A DNA stretch of 64,000 bases. Source: Scatosoma sp045127595. GTDB taxonomy: Bacteria; Bacillota; Clostridia; Christensenellales; Borkfalkiaceae. A program made the translations under genes and the position numbers. Where the stretch lies: assembly GCA_045127595.1 (NCBI GenBank), contig JBGVQS010000027.1:59092-123091 (forward strand), in the 5' to 3' direction. The notes under the pieces were generated by a model. The model ran no database searches. It saw nothing but the letters and a program-made list of their open reading frames with translations, and was not told the origin of the DNA. Positions 1 through 7,103 of the stretch are shown one piece after another; positions within the stretch are counted from its first letter, which is position 1, and every line of letters starts with the position of its first letter.

Positions 1-96
1 TTTTCTTCTTGTATGTTGAGCGAACCTGAACAGCCTTCTACAAGCAAAAATTCGGCGGTAAACGGCGATACGGATTCTTGGACGGGGAATTATTAA
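1..96 (+). CDS. C-terminal end of an unidentified ORF cut by the window edge
   Basis: The frame is open from base 1 and closes with TAA at 94-96. The 31 visible residues are polar (many Ser, Thr, Asn, Asp, Gly) and end in SWTGNY. An in-frame ATG at 13 has no ribosome binding site before it, so the gene probably starts outside the window. It stops 9 bases before the kinase gene and is probably in the same operon. I do not recognise it. It could be the tail of a modified-peptide precursor, which would suit its neighbours, or of an unrelated protein; too little is visible to decide. Confidence 0.45.
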   Translation, partial: FSSCMLSEPEQPSTSKNSAVNGDTDSWTGNY

Positions 97-105
97 GGCA
101 TAAAT

Positions 106-819
106 ATGATTTACGATATTGCAGGTCTGCGGATAAAAATTGAAAATCAATATTCTTTCACGGATAATTTTTGCAAAGCCTACCTTTCGGAAGATCAATC
201 TTCCCCCAGTGATATTATTGCTGCGGTAACCCAAGAAGAATTTGCGGAAGAAAAAGAAAAAAGCGAAGGTTTTTCAGACGGATATATTGAAAATATTTGT
301 TTGTATCGCTCGATTTGTTTGCAACTTCCCAAATTTAATCGTATGCTTTTGCATGCAGCGATTCTCGAATGCGACGGAAGCGGTTATGCATTTTTAGGGA
401 AAAGCGGCACGGGGAAATCTACGCATACGCGATTGTGGTTACAGTATTTACCGCAATCCTTTATTGTAAACGGCGACAAACCGATTTTAGAATTTACGGA
501 TCATGGCGTTTTTGCCTACGGTACGCCTTGGATGGGAAAAGAACGTTTCGGCAGGAATACGAAAACGGAACTGAAAGGGCTTTGCTTTTTAGAACAGGCG
601 AAAGAAAATTCAATCGAAAAATTATCCGTTACAAAAATTGCGGCAAGATTATTCATTCAGATTCTTTTGCCGACCGAAGAAAAAGCGGCTACGCGGACGT
701 TAGAACTCGCAGACGAGTTGGTGATGCGCGTGCCGGCGTACTTATTGAAATGCGATATTTCCGAAAAAGCGGTTGCAACGTCTTACGAAGCATTGACGGG
801 AAAAGCTTATAACATTTAA
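106..819 (+). CDS. HPr kinase-like P-loop kinase of a peptide-maturation cluster
   Basis: This 237-residue protein resembles the HprK/PEP-carboxykinase-like kinases found beside PqqD-like proteins in RiPP clusters. A Walker A loop GKSGTGKST lies at residues 98-106, preceded by the typical LLHAAILE strand (81-88) and followed by VNGDKP (121-126) and a GTPW..KERFGRN segment (139-151). There is no N-terminal HPr-kinase regulatory domain, and it is shorter than true HprK. In lasso-peptide clusters such as paeninodin, related kinases phosphorylate the precursor peptide; the same role here is inference. It is the first complete gene of a tight four-gene run with a PqqD-like protein, a peptidase and an ABC exporter. 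Confidence 0.75.
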   Translation: MIYDIAGLRIKIENQYSFTDNFCKAYLSEDQSSPSDIIAAVTQEEFAEEKEKSEGFSDGYIENICLYRSICLQLPKFNRMLLHAAILECDGSGYAFLGKSGTGKSTHTRLWLQYLPQSFIVNGDKPILEFTDHGVFAYGTPWMGKERFGRNTKTELKGLCFLEQAKENSIEKLSVTKIAARLFIQILLPTEEKAATRTLELADELVMRVPAYLLKCDISEKAVATSYEALTGKAYNI

Positions 820-838
820 AAAAATACGGAGGAAACGT

Positions 839-1102
839 ATGAAGATAAAAAAAGGATTTGTTGTTCGCGTTGTTGGCGGCGAACACGTTGTCGTACCGGT
901 TGGGGAACTTAGCAAAACCTTTCACGGTATGATCAATTTAAACGGAACGGGCGCGTTTTTATGGAATTTCTTCACGCAGGATCATACGGTAGAAGAAGGC
1001 GTTGAAGCACTTTGCGCTGAATACGACGTTGCGGAAGAAAGAGCAAGAGAAGACGTGGAACGTTTTGCACAAATTATAACGGCGAACGGATTTACGGAAT
1101 AA
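839..1102 (+). CDS. PqqD-like peptide-recognition (RRE) protein
   Basis: An 87-residue protein of the PqqD family, which folds as a small winged-helix RiPP recognition element that binds leader peptides and presents them to modifying enzymes. Typical features are the LNGTGAFLWNFF segment (about residues 38-49), the short acidic helix after it (EEGVEALCAEYDV) and the C-terminal helix that ends in a glycine-phenylalanine turn. The ribosome binding site GGAGG lies just before the ATG. The stop codon TAA shares its last base with the ATG of the peptidase gene, so the two are translationally coupled. PqqD proteins next to kinases and exporters are a strong sign of a ribosomal peptide modification pathway. 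Confidence 0.8.
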   Translation: MKIKKGFVVRVVGGEHVVVPVGELSKTFHGMINLNGTGAFLWNFFTQDHTVEEGVEALCAEYDVAEERAREDVERFAQIITANGFTE

Positions 1103-1569
1103 TGGAAGCACAGCAAACAAAAAATATAGAAAGCGTACTTTTGGAAAAGGGCGTGTATATTGGTCCAACCGTTGGGGTAAGTATGCTACCCATGCTAAAA
1201 AATAGGCGGGATACAATCGTTGTTCGTCCCAAAACGGGAAAATTGAAACCGTTGGACGTTGCGCTTTATCGGCGCGGAGAAGCTTACGTTTTGCACCGTG
1301 TTTTGCGGCCGACGGATAGCGGATATATTATCCGCGGCGATAATTGCTATTCCGACGAAAACGTGCCGGAAGATTGCGTAATCGGCGTTTTAACCGAGTT
1401 TTTCCGTAAAGGAAAGCATATTGATTGTACGGACGAAAAATATATCGCTTACGCAAAAAGACGTGTGAAAACTTATAAATTTCGCCGTTTTTTTGTATTA
1501 TTAAGAATGCGAACCGTCGGATTAATAAAGAAAATTGTAAGAGTTTTTATTAAAAAGAAAAAGGACTAA
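1102..1569 (+). CDS. S26-family SipW-like peptidase with Ser/His dyad, lacking an N-terminal membrane anchor
   Basis: A 155-residue serine peptidase of the S24/S26 type. Residues GVSMLPML (25-32) carry the nucleophile Ser27. YVLHRVL (62-68) places a His where bacterial signal peptidases have Lys, as in the ER/SipW subgroup. RGDN (78-81) is the conserved third box. Unlike SipW it has no N-terminal membrane helix; instead the C-terminus is strongly basic. It overlaps the PqqD-like gene by one base and stands 2 bases before the exporter gene, so cleavage of a leader peptide is its likely job. That function is inferred from context and no substrate is visible. Confidence 0.75.
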   Translation: MEAQQTKNIESVLLEKGVYIGPTVGVSMLPMLKNRRDTIVVRPKTGKLKPLDVALYRRGEAYVLHRVLRPTDSGYIIRGDNCYSDENVPEDCVIGVLTEFFRKGKHIDCTDEKYIAYAKRRVKTYKFRRFFVLLRMRTVGLIKKIVRVFIKKKKD

Positions 1570-1571
1570 TT

Positions 1572-3251
1572 ATGAAAAAGGCAAAAGGCAAAGCAAAACT
1601 TTGGTTGAATAGAGAGATGCGCCCTTATCGCGTGTCTATTTTATCTTTGACCGTTTTGGGCTCGATTGCCACTCTTTCTACGTTGGCTTTTGCGTATTTG
1701 GTTCGTTATTTGATAAATACTGCGGCAGACGGTGATAAAAAGCTCTTATGCATTTTTTCCGCCGTTGCACTGGGGCTTTTACTACTGAAAATTTTTATTA
1801 GGACGTTTGATTCCTATTATGCAGAGAAATTGCGTTCAAAAATGGTTTCATCCTTGCGTACAAAAACATTTTCAAGGGTTTTACGCTCGGAATATGCAGG
1901 CTTGCAAGGGTATCACAGCGGAGATGTTTTAAACCGCTTAACTTCTGATATAAACGAAGTTACGGTAGATACGGTAGGTTTTTTGCCGACTGTAACGGGC
2001 ATGATTTTACAGTGTGTCGGCGCGGTAGTTGCATTATTGACGATTGATCCTTTGTTTACGTGTATATACGTGGTTTGCGGATTGATTTTTGGCGGCCTTG
2101 CAACACTGTTTAGAAAACGAATTAAAAAATGTCATAAAGAAGTCATGGAAGCAGACAGCGCGTTCCGTGCGTTTATGCAAGAAAGTTTAGGCGCTACTAT
2201 GACCTTAAAGGCATATGGTGCGGAAGGGCGTGTGGAAGAAAAAACGGCTCAAATCGCCACGGAATATTACGAAAAACGCAAACAAAGAAATATTTTGCGG
2301 GCAATAATGAGCGGTTTATTCAGCTTATTGAGTAATTTTGGGTTAATTTTTGCCATTGTTTGGTGCAGTTTTAGCGTTTTAAAGGGCAATAACGATTTTG
2401 GCTCTATTTTATCCGTTATTTTGTTATTGATGCAATTCCAGCAGCCTTTGACTGCTTTTTCGTCCGTTTTGCCTGTATATTATGCTCGATTAGCAAGCGC
2501 GGAACGCATTTTAGAATTAGAAGAAATTCCTAAGGAAGATTTAATTTCTCAAGATGATAATGCGGCTGATTATGAGAACTTACAGGAAATCGTCTTTGAA
2601 AATATTGATTTTTCCTACGGCCGTGAAATTATTTTTGAAGATGCAAGTGTTCGGTTTAAGAAAAAGGAAATCATATGCTTGACGGGTATGTCGGGGGCAG
2701 GCAAAAGCACGATCTTTAAGCTATTGATGAGCATTTATAAACCGAATAAAGGGGGAATTTTGTTGTTGGGGACATTTGACGGCGCGGAAAAAATTCCTTT
2801 AAATGAAACTTCTCGTGCTTTATTTGCCTACGTTCCGCAGGGGAATTTTCTCTTTTCAGGAACGATTTATGAAAATATAAAATTTTTTGCTGAAGAACAA
2901 AAAGAGGATAAACTTTTGCAAAAAATCAAACAAGCCCTTTCTGCGGCTTGTGCGGACTTTGTTTGGGAATTGCCTGACGGCTTGCAAACCTCTTTAAACG
3001 AAGGCGGGGCAGGGCTTTCCGAAGGGCAGTTGCAACGTCTTGCCGTCGCGCGTGCATTGTTGTCCGAACGTCCTATTTTGCTTTTGGACGAAGCTACGTC
3101 GGCACTTGACGCGGATACGGAAAAAACGTTGCTTGAAAACATTAAAAACTTTACGGATAAAACCTGTTTAATCGTTACACACCGTCCTGCTGCATTACAT
3201 ATTGCCGACCGTATCATTACGATCGAGAACGGTAAAATTCGAGCAAAATAA
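1572..3251 (+). CDS. ABC exporter, fused membrane and ATPase domains
   Basis: A 559-residue half-transporter. The membrane domain fills about residues 20-310 with five or six helices. The nucleotide-binding domain follows: Walker A GMSGAGKST (372-380), Q-loop region around VPQG (421-424), signature LSEGQ (482-486), Walker B ILLLDE (502-507) and the H-loop THRP near residue 540. It would work as a dimer that expels a substrate with ATP. There is no N-terminal C39 peptidase domain, so leader removal must be done by another protein, in keeping with the separate peptidase gene just upstream. It ends the four-gene run and is followed at once by a hairpin terminator. Confidence 0.88.
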   Translation: MKKAKGKAKLWLNREMRPYRVSILSLTVLGSIATLSTLAFAYLVRYLINTAADGDKKLLCIFSAVALGLLLLKIFIRTFDSYYAEKLRSKMVSSLRTKTFSRVLRSEYAGLQGYHSGDVLNRLTSDINEVTVDTVGFLPTVTGMILQCVGAVVALLTIDPLFTCIYVVCGLIFGGLATLFRKRIKKCHKEVMEADSAFRAFMQESLGATMTLKAYGAEGRVEEKTAQIATEYYEKRKQRNILRAIMSGLFSLLSNFGLIFAIVWCSFSVLKGNNDFGSILSVILLLMQFQQPLTAFSSVLPVYYARLASAERILELEEIPKEDLISQDDNAADYENLQEIVFENIDFSYGREIIFEDASVRFKKKEIICLTGMSGAGKSTIFKLLMSIYKPNKGGILLLGTFDGAEKIPLNETSRALFAYVPQGNFLFSGTIYENIKFFAEEQKEDKLLQKIKQALSAACADFVWELPDGLQTSLNEGGAGLSEGQLQRLAVARALLSERPILLLDEATSALDADTEKTLLENIKNFTDKTCLIVTHRPAALHIADRIITIENGKIRAK

Positions 3252-3281
3252 AAAAATGAACTCCTCGGAGTTCATTTTTTT
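3251..3281. terminator. Bidirectional intrinsic terminator
   Basis: Stem of AAAAAATGAACTC against GAGTTCATTTTTT with a four-base loop. The A-run and T-run on either side let it serve both the exporter (plus strand) and the convergent AraC gene (minus strand), which meet here. Confidence 0.85.
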
Positions 3282-4168
3282 TATTTAATGCTAGCTCTAT
3301 ATTCGCTTGGGGTTAATCCTACGTGTTTTTTAAATATGCACGTAAAGGTTGATATTGAATCGAAGCAAAGACTGTCTGCAATGTTACCGAAAGATATATT
3401 TTTTCGTATCATTTTTTTGGCTTCGTCAATTTTCAGTTTTAAGTAGGTTTGATAAATGCTTTTGCCTGTCTTTTCACGGAAAAAAGTGCATAAATGGGTT
3501 GTGCCATAATGCAATTCGTCGCTTAAATCGCTTAATTTAAATTTGCCGTGTATTTTTGAGCGTAATATACGTACAATTTCATCTTCCAACTCCGAAGAAT
3601 CGGCAATTTTTGATACAAAAAACTCTTGGGAGGCTTGGTTATTGTCTTGTAATCGCAATAAGTAAATCAATAACAATTCCAAAGAATTTTTTAATATTTG
3701 TTCTCCTCCCAAATTCGGGTTTTCTTTTAATTTCAATTCCGTTAAATTCGGATCGAATTCAGGAAGATTAAACGTTCCAAGGGCTTCACTCATAATATTT
3801 TGCAGTAAATAACGAAAGTTTTCGGGTACGGAGAACTTTTTATCAATGAAATATTGCATAGATTCCGAACGGCAACTGAACGAAATGATAAACAAGTTCG
3901 GTTCTTTGTCGCCACTTTCAACAAAATGCGGTTGATTCGGCTTGATAAAAATAATTTCGCCTTGCTTTAATTGTACGTGCTTGCCGTCGATAATAACAAA
4001 AATATCTTCCTTGTCTGCATAATTGATTTCCCAAAAATCATGTTTTTCTTCGGGAAAGGAATAATTTTTTTCCAATGCTTGATAATGGATCGTTACAATT
4101 TTTTGCACGTTTAACAAGTTGGAAATTTTGTGCATATAAAATTTTTTCGCAGGAATTTTTGTGTTCAT
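3281..4168 (-). CDS. AraC-family transcriptional regulator
   Basis: About 295 residues from the chosen start. The N-terminal half is a cupin-like sensor domain (DFWEINYADKED, then VQLKQGEIIFIKPNQPH), usual for AraC regulators that sense sugars. The C-terminal 100 residues form the paired helix-turn-helix, ending in the family signature FDSISTFTCIFKKHVGLTPSEYR. It is divergent from nahK and probably controls it, as AraC regulators often act on the adjacent gene. A longer reading frame begins 48 bases upstream, but the -10 box lies inside that extension. From a start at 4168 the transcript would begin at or next to the ATG, so the mRNA looks leaderless. Confidence 0.82.
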   Translation of the reverse strand: MNTKIPAKKFYMHKISNLLNVQKIVTIHYQALEKNYSFPEEKHDFWEINYADKEDIFVIIDGKHVQLKQGEIIFIKPNQPHFVESGDKEPNLFIISFSCRSESMQYFIDKKFSVPENFRYLLQNIMSEALGTFNLPEFDPNLTELKLKENPNLGGEQILKNSLELLLIYLLRLQDNNQASQEFFVSKIADSSELEDEIVRILRSKIHGKFKLSDLSDELHYGTTHLCTFFREKTGKSIYQTYLKLKIDEAKKMIRKNISFGNIADSLCFDSISTFTCIFKKHVGLTPSEYRASIK

Positions 4169-4203
4169 ACCCGTATTATAGCAAATCCAAAAACATTTGT
4201 AAA
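4166..4203 (-). promoter_or_regulatory. Sigma-A promoter of the AraC gene, apparently leaderless
   Basis: On the minus strand TTTACA (4198-4203), a 17-base spacer and TATAAT (4175-4180). Only six bases separate the -10 box from the ATG at 4168-4166, so the expected transcription start falls on the start codon. Confidence 0.7.
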
Positions 4204-4280
4204 ACGTTTCAAGCAAATATTTGATTTTTTCATATAAAAAAACTGTGAAAGAATTCCAAACAAAAGAGAAAAATTTTCTA

Positions 4281-4309
4281 TTGTAATTTTCTGAAAAAAA
4301 TTGTATAAT
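4281..4309 (+). promoter_or_regulatory. nahK: Sigma-A promoter of nahK
   Basis: TTGTAA (4281-4286), a 17-base spacer and TATAAT (4304-4309). A ribosome binding site (TAGGAG, about 4322-4328) sits before the ATG at 4338. The interval shared with the divergent AraC promoter is where a regulator site would be expected. Confidence 0.75.
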
Positions 4310-4337
4310 GTTAAAAAATTTATAGGAGAAATTTACT

Positions 4338-5402
4338 ATGACTGCTATTAATGAATATATGATTGCAGCAAAAGCGTTTGCTTTGGACGGGGAAATTGTC
4401 AGTATTGAGCCTTACGGTGAAGGGCATATCAACGTTACTATGCTTGTTACGACGACAAAAAAACGCTATATAATGCAAAAAATGAACACGAAAGTATTTA
4501 CCGATCCTGACAGCTTAATGGAAAATATTTGCGGCGTAACGCAACATTTGTCAAGTAAGGGGATTGAAACCTTGAACGTTGTTCCTACAAAAGACGGACA
4601 ACCTTTCTTAAAGGCGGACGCTTGCTATCGGGTATATGATTTCATTGAAAACACGGTAACTTATCAAACGGTAACCGACCGCGAAATTTTTAAAAATTCC
4701 GGTGCTGCTTTCGGGGAATTCCAAAACTACCTTGCGGAATTTGACGCGTCAAAGCTAACGGAAACGATTAAGCGTTTCCACGATACCCCCAAGCGTTTTG
4801 CGGATTTTAAAGCTGCTTTGCAAGCGGATACATTCGATCGCGCAAAAGAATGTCAAGAGGAAATTGCCTTTATTTTGTCTCATGAAAATACCTATGGTGT
4901 CGCAATGGCGGGATTGAAAGACGGAGGTTTGCCTTTACGCGTTACGCATAACGACACGAAATTAAACAATATTTTGATGGACGCTGAAAGCGGAAAAGCG
5001 CGCGCGGTTATCGATCTTGATACGATTATGCCCGGCTCTATGTTGTTTGACTTTGGGGATTCTATTCGTTTTGGAGCGTCTACTGCAGCGGAAGATGAAA
5101 AAGATTTAGAAAAAGTACATTTTGACATTTCGCTCTTTAAGGCATATGCGGAAGGGTACTGTGCGGCAGTAAAGGACAGCATTACCGATAGGGAAGCAGA
5201 ACTTTTGCCTTATGGTGCATATTTAATGACGATTGAATGCGGTATGAGATTCCTGACCGATTATTTGTCGGGAGATACGTATTTTGCTACGAAATATCCT
5301 GGACATAACCTTGTTCGTTGCCGTACGCAAGTTCGTTTGGCAAGTGAAATGGAAGCTCAGGAAACTGAAATGAAGAAAATTATAGCGGAAATCTTGAAAT
5401 AA
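4338..5402 (+). CDS. nahK: N-acetylhexosamine 1-kinase
   Basis: A 354-residue aminoglycoside-phosphotransferase-fold sugar kinase. It matches what I remember of bifidobacterial NahK closely along its whole length: EPYGEGHIN (24-32), YIMQKMNT (44-51), catalytic loop THNDTKLNNILMD (203-215, base Asp206), metal-binding IDLDTIMPGSMLFDFGD (225-241) and MECGMRFL-like text near 300. The family phosphorylates GlcNAc or GalNAc at C1 with ATP, feeding lacto-N-biose/galacto-N-biose or mucin sugar use. In bifidobacteria it lies in an operon with lacto-N-biose phosphorylase and a transporter; here it stands alone, with only a divergent AraC regulator. Substrate preference is inferred from resemblance. Confidence 0.88.
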   Translation: MTAINEYMIAAKAFALDGEIVSIEPYGEGHINVTMLVTTTKKRYIMQKMNTKVFTDPDSLMENICGVTQHLSSKGIETLNVVPTKDGQPFLKADACYRVYDFIENTVTYQTVTDREIFKNSGAAFGEFQNYLAEFDASKLTETIKRFHDTPKRFADFKAALQADTFDRAKECQEEIAFILSHENTYGVAMAGLKDGGLPLRVTHNDTKLNNILMDAESGKARAVIDLDTIMPGSMLFDFGDSIRFGASTAAEDEKDLEKVHFDISLFKAYAEGYCAAVKDSITDREAELLPYGAYLMTIECGMRFLTDYLSGDTYFATKYPGHNLVRCRTQVRLASEMEAQETEMKKIIAEILK

Positions 5403-5406
5403 TACG

Positions 5407-5434
5407 AAAAACACCGTCGGTTGACGGTGTTTTT
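5407..5434. terminator. Bidirectional intrinsic terminator
   Basis: Perfect 12-bp stem AAAAACACCGTC / GACGGTGTTTTT around a four-base loop, between the convergent nahK and phosphatase genes. Its last bases overlap the stop codon of the minus-strand gene. Confidence 0.9.
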
Positions 5435-5934
5435 CAATATAAATTTAAAATTTCATCAAAGCGATTAAGAATGGGAACGTCGGGATATTTTTCGCGGACA
5501 ACAGAATGTTCGTTTGTTCCATAACCCGTCATAACGAGTATAGCTTGCGCGCCTACGTTTTTTGCGCAAAGTACGTCGCTTTCTCGATCCCCGACGACCA
5601 AGCATTCATTAAGGGGGATTTTTAGCTTTTGTGCGGCACGCAAAAGCAAACCACTTTTAGGCTTTCTGCAATCGCAATGGTCTGCGTTATCGTGCGGACA
5701 AATTTCCCATACGTCTACACCGTAAGAATCGAATTCTTTGGCATAATCGTAATTTTTTGCCGTACCGCGCGCAATACTTGATTGATTTGTAATAATACCA
5801 ACGAAATAACCGCGTTTTTTTAATGTGTGAAAAACTTCAGCGATATCGCAAAAAGGGGAAAAGGTTTCAGGAAAACGTTTATCTGATAGCTCGCCAAGCG
5901 TACCGTCCCGATCAAATAATATACATCGTATCAT
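5434..5934 (-). CDS. HAD-IIIA phosphatase, GmhB/histidinol-phosphatase-like
   Basis: A 166-residue HAD-superfamily phosphatase. Motif I is DRDGT (8-12), motif II is the Thr in TNQSS (49-53) and motif III/IV is GDRESD (115-120). A Cys-His-Cys-Cys zinc loop (Cys79, His81, Cys87, Cys89) is characteristic of GmhB-type heptose bisphosphatases and HisB-N. The length fits single-domain GmhB. The substrate may be a sugar 1,7-bisphosphate or another phosphomonoester; no heptose pathway genes are nearby, so the role is open. It has its own promoter and is convergent with nahK. Confidence 0.8.
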   Translation of the reverse strand: MIRCILFDRDGTLGELSDKRFPETFSPFCDIAEVFHTLKKRGYFVGIITNQSSIARGTAKNYDYAKEFDSYGVDVWEICPHDNADHCDCRKPKSGLLLRAAQKLKIPLNECLVVGDRESDVLCAKNVGAQAILVMTGYGTNEHSVVREKYPDVPILNRFDEILNLY

Positions 5935-5961
5935 TATGCACCTATAAAAATATCTATTTTG

Positions 5962-5990
5962 ATTATATCATTATAGGCTGATATTGTCAA
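5962..5990 (-). promoter_or_regulatory. Consensus sigma-A promoter of the HAD phosphatase
   Basis: On the minus strand a perfect TTGACA (5985-5990), 17-base spacer and perfect TATAAT (5962-5967), with an AGGTG ribosome binding site before the ATG at 5934. Confidence 0.82.
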
Positions 5991-6072
5991 GCAATAAAAA
6001 ATCTATAAAATTAAAACGAAGAATTTCTAATATGGCTACGCGCTTTTTAAAATTTAAATTTGCAAAAAACGG

Positions 6073-6081
6073 TGTTATAAT
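6073..6081 (+). promoter_or_regulatory. Extended -10 promoter upstream of the toxin-like cassette
   Basis: TGTTATAAT gives an extended -10 (TG at 6073-6074, TATAAT at 6076-6081); the -35 region is poor. A transcript would start near 6088 and meet a strong hairpin at 6134-6167, giving an RNA of about 80 bases unless the hairpin is read through. Confidence 0.5.
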
Positions 6082-6133
6082 AGTATCGTGGAATTGAAAA
6101 AAAATCGATTCTCGGACGTTCTATTTTCTTCTC

Positions 6134-6167
6134 AGCCCCGTTTGTCTTATTGGACGAGCGGGGTTTT
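6134..6167 (+). terminator. Strong hairpin with T-run before the toxin-like gene
   Basis: A 13-pair stem (AGCCCCGTTTGTC with GACGAGCGGGGTT, some G-U pairs), a six-base loop and TTTT at 6164-6167. An outer arm CTTCTCA (6128-6134) can also pair with TGAGAAG (6171-6177). It may terminate a short RNA or attenuate reading into the cassette. Confidence 0.6.
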
Positions 6168-6179
6168 ACATGAGAAGTA

Positions 6180-6208
6180 TTGACAAACAAGACGAGGTGT
6201 GGTACAAT
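6180..6208 (+). promoter_or_regulatory. Near-consensus sigma-A promoter overlapping the start of the toxin-like gene
   Basis: TTGACA (6180-6185), 17-base spacer, TACAAT (6203-6208). The -10 box ends two bases before the ATG at 6210, so a transcript from here would begin inside the reading frame and miss that ATG. It may be fortuitous, or mainly drive the second gene of the pair. Confidence 0.5.
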
Positions 6209-6209
6209 T

Positions 6210-6626
6210 ATGGCAGAGTTTGACGAAAGCAAGCATCCGCGTGATGAACAGGGAAAGTTTACAAACGGCAATGGAGCGACAGAGTATAGACAAAATACGC
6301 CGTATGAACAAATAAGCGGAAAACTTATTCCTGAAAAAGCGTACGGCTTTGCGAATAAACAAAGAAAACATACAAAGGACCACGTTGCTCACGCCCAAGA
6401 AATGGGATTTAAGAATCAAGACGATTATGAAAAAGCCGCATGTGAATTTTTCAATGGAGATAAAGGAAAACTTTATTTCGAGCCAAGAAGAAGTCGTTTT
6501 TATCGCTACGATGAAAAGAGTCAAAGAATGGCTGTATCGAGCAATGGCATTATTCATACTTTTCTTTTTTATGATAAAAAGAAATTTGAAAAAGTAAGAA
6601 AACAGGAGGGATTAAATGATTTATAA
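6210..6626 (+). CDS. Orphan phage-type toxin-like protein (possible BECR-fold nuclease)
   Basis: A 138-residue protein. The N-terminus DESKHPRDEQGKFT is the linker often seen in Firmicute phage head/minor-capsid proteins just before a C-terminal toxin-like domain. The rest (HAQEMGFKNQDDYEKAACEFFN, a YF.PRRSRFYRYDEK strand pair and a final GIIHTFLFYD strand) resembles small colicin/barnase/EndoU/RelE-like nuclease modules carried by phage and polymorphic toxins; I am not certain of the exact family. The start at 6210 has GAGGTG ten bases upstream; a TTG at 6180 in the same frame is less likely. It overlaps the next gene by 11 bases, as toxin-immunity pairs often do. Confidence 0.55.
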   Translation: MAEFDESKHPRDEQGKFTNGNGATEYRQNTPYEQISGKLIPEKAYGFANKQRKHTKDHVAHAQEMGFKNQDDYEKAACEFFNGDKGKLYFEPRRSRFYRYDEKSQRMAVSSNGIIHTFLFYDKKKFEKVRKQEGLNDL

Positions 6627-6828
6627 AGTGAAATGTCCGATTTGTGGGACATTATTTGAGGGTGGTTCTTTTGATAATTGCCCGAAGTGTGATTGGTGTT
6701 ATCAAGGAATTGAAGGTGAGTTAGATAAAGACGAATATGATGAGGCGAACCACACTACGATTGCAAAAGCAAAAGAAAATTTCTCGAAAGGATTAGATAA
6801 ATGGGGTGAACCGTTATCTAAAAAATAG
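6616..6828 (+). CDS. Small CPCC-type cysteine-rich protein, possible immunity partner
   Basis: A 70-residue protein with two zinc-ribbon-like pairs, CPIC near residue 8 and CPKC near residue 22, followed by DW, an acidic stretch and an EANH..IAKAKENFSKG helix. This order fits the CPCC family of short cysteine-rich proteins, seen next to toxin domains in some genomes. It overlaps the toxin-like gene by 11 bases, with AGGAGG inside the upstream coding region. Immunity or antitoxin function is inference from the overlap and context. Confidence 0.6.
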   Translation: MIYKVKCPICGTLFEGGSFDNCPKCDWCYQGIEGELDKDEYDEANHTTIAKAKENFSKGLDKWGEPLSKK

Positions 6829-7050
6829 TATAAACTAACTATTACGTATAAGTATTAAGTAAGTATATAATAAAATATATATTATATAATAATAAATATA
6901 ATAAATAATAATAAAAAACAAAGCACAGTGCAGATAATAAAATGCACCGTACTTTTTTCATACAAGTAAACTTGATAGATGTTAAGGATATTACTTCCCC
7001 AAAAGCAACATTTTTTAGTAACTTTTGCATAGACCATACACAAATGCAAA
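6829..7050. other. Very AT-rich intergenic stretch with one imperfect hairpin
   Basis: No gene is supported. Bases 6840-6915 are almost pure A/T. An imperfect hairpin, AAAGCACAGTGCA (6920-6932) against TGCACCGTACTTT (6943-6955) followed by TTTTTT, could end the toxin-like operon. The rest holds nothing I recognise. Confidence 0.5.
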
Positions 7051-7100
7051 CAAAAACGCCCGTATTTAAGCGTTAAAACCGCTAAAAACGGGCGTTTTTG
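7051..7100 (-). terminator. Intrinsic terminator of tRNA-Leu
   Basis: Long stem CAAAAACGCCCGT..TAAGCG against CGCTAAAAACGGGCGTTTTTG, with a T-run on the minus strand directly downstream of the tRNA. Confidence 0.85.
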
Positions 7101-7103
7101 TAT

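Noticed and set aside
6147..6557. Minus-strand open frame opposite the toxin-like gene
   Set aside because: No start signal and no family resemblance; the plus-strand frame carries the phage linker motif and overlaps its partner gene.
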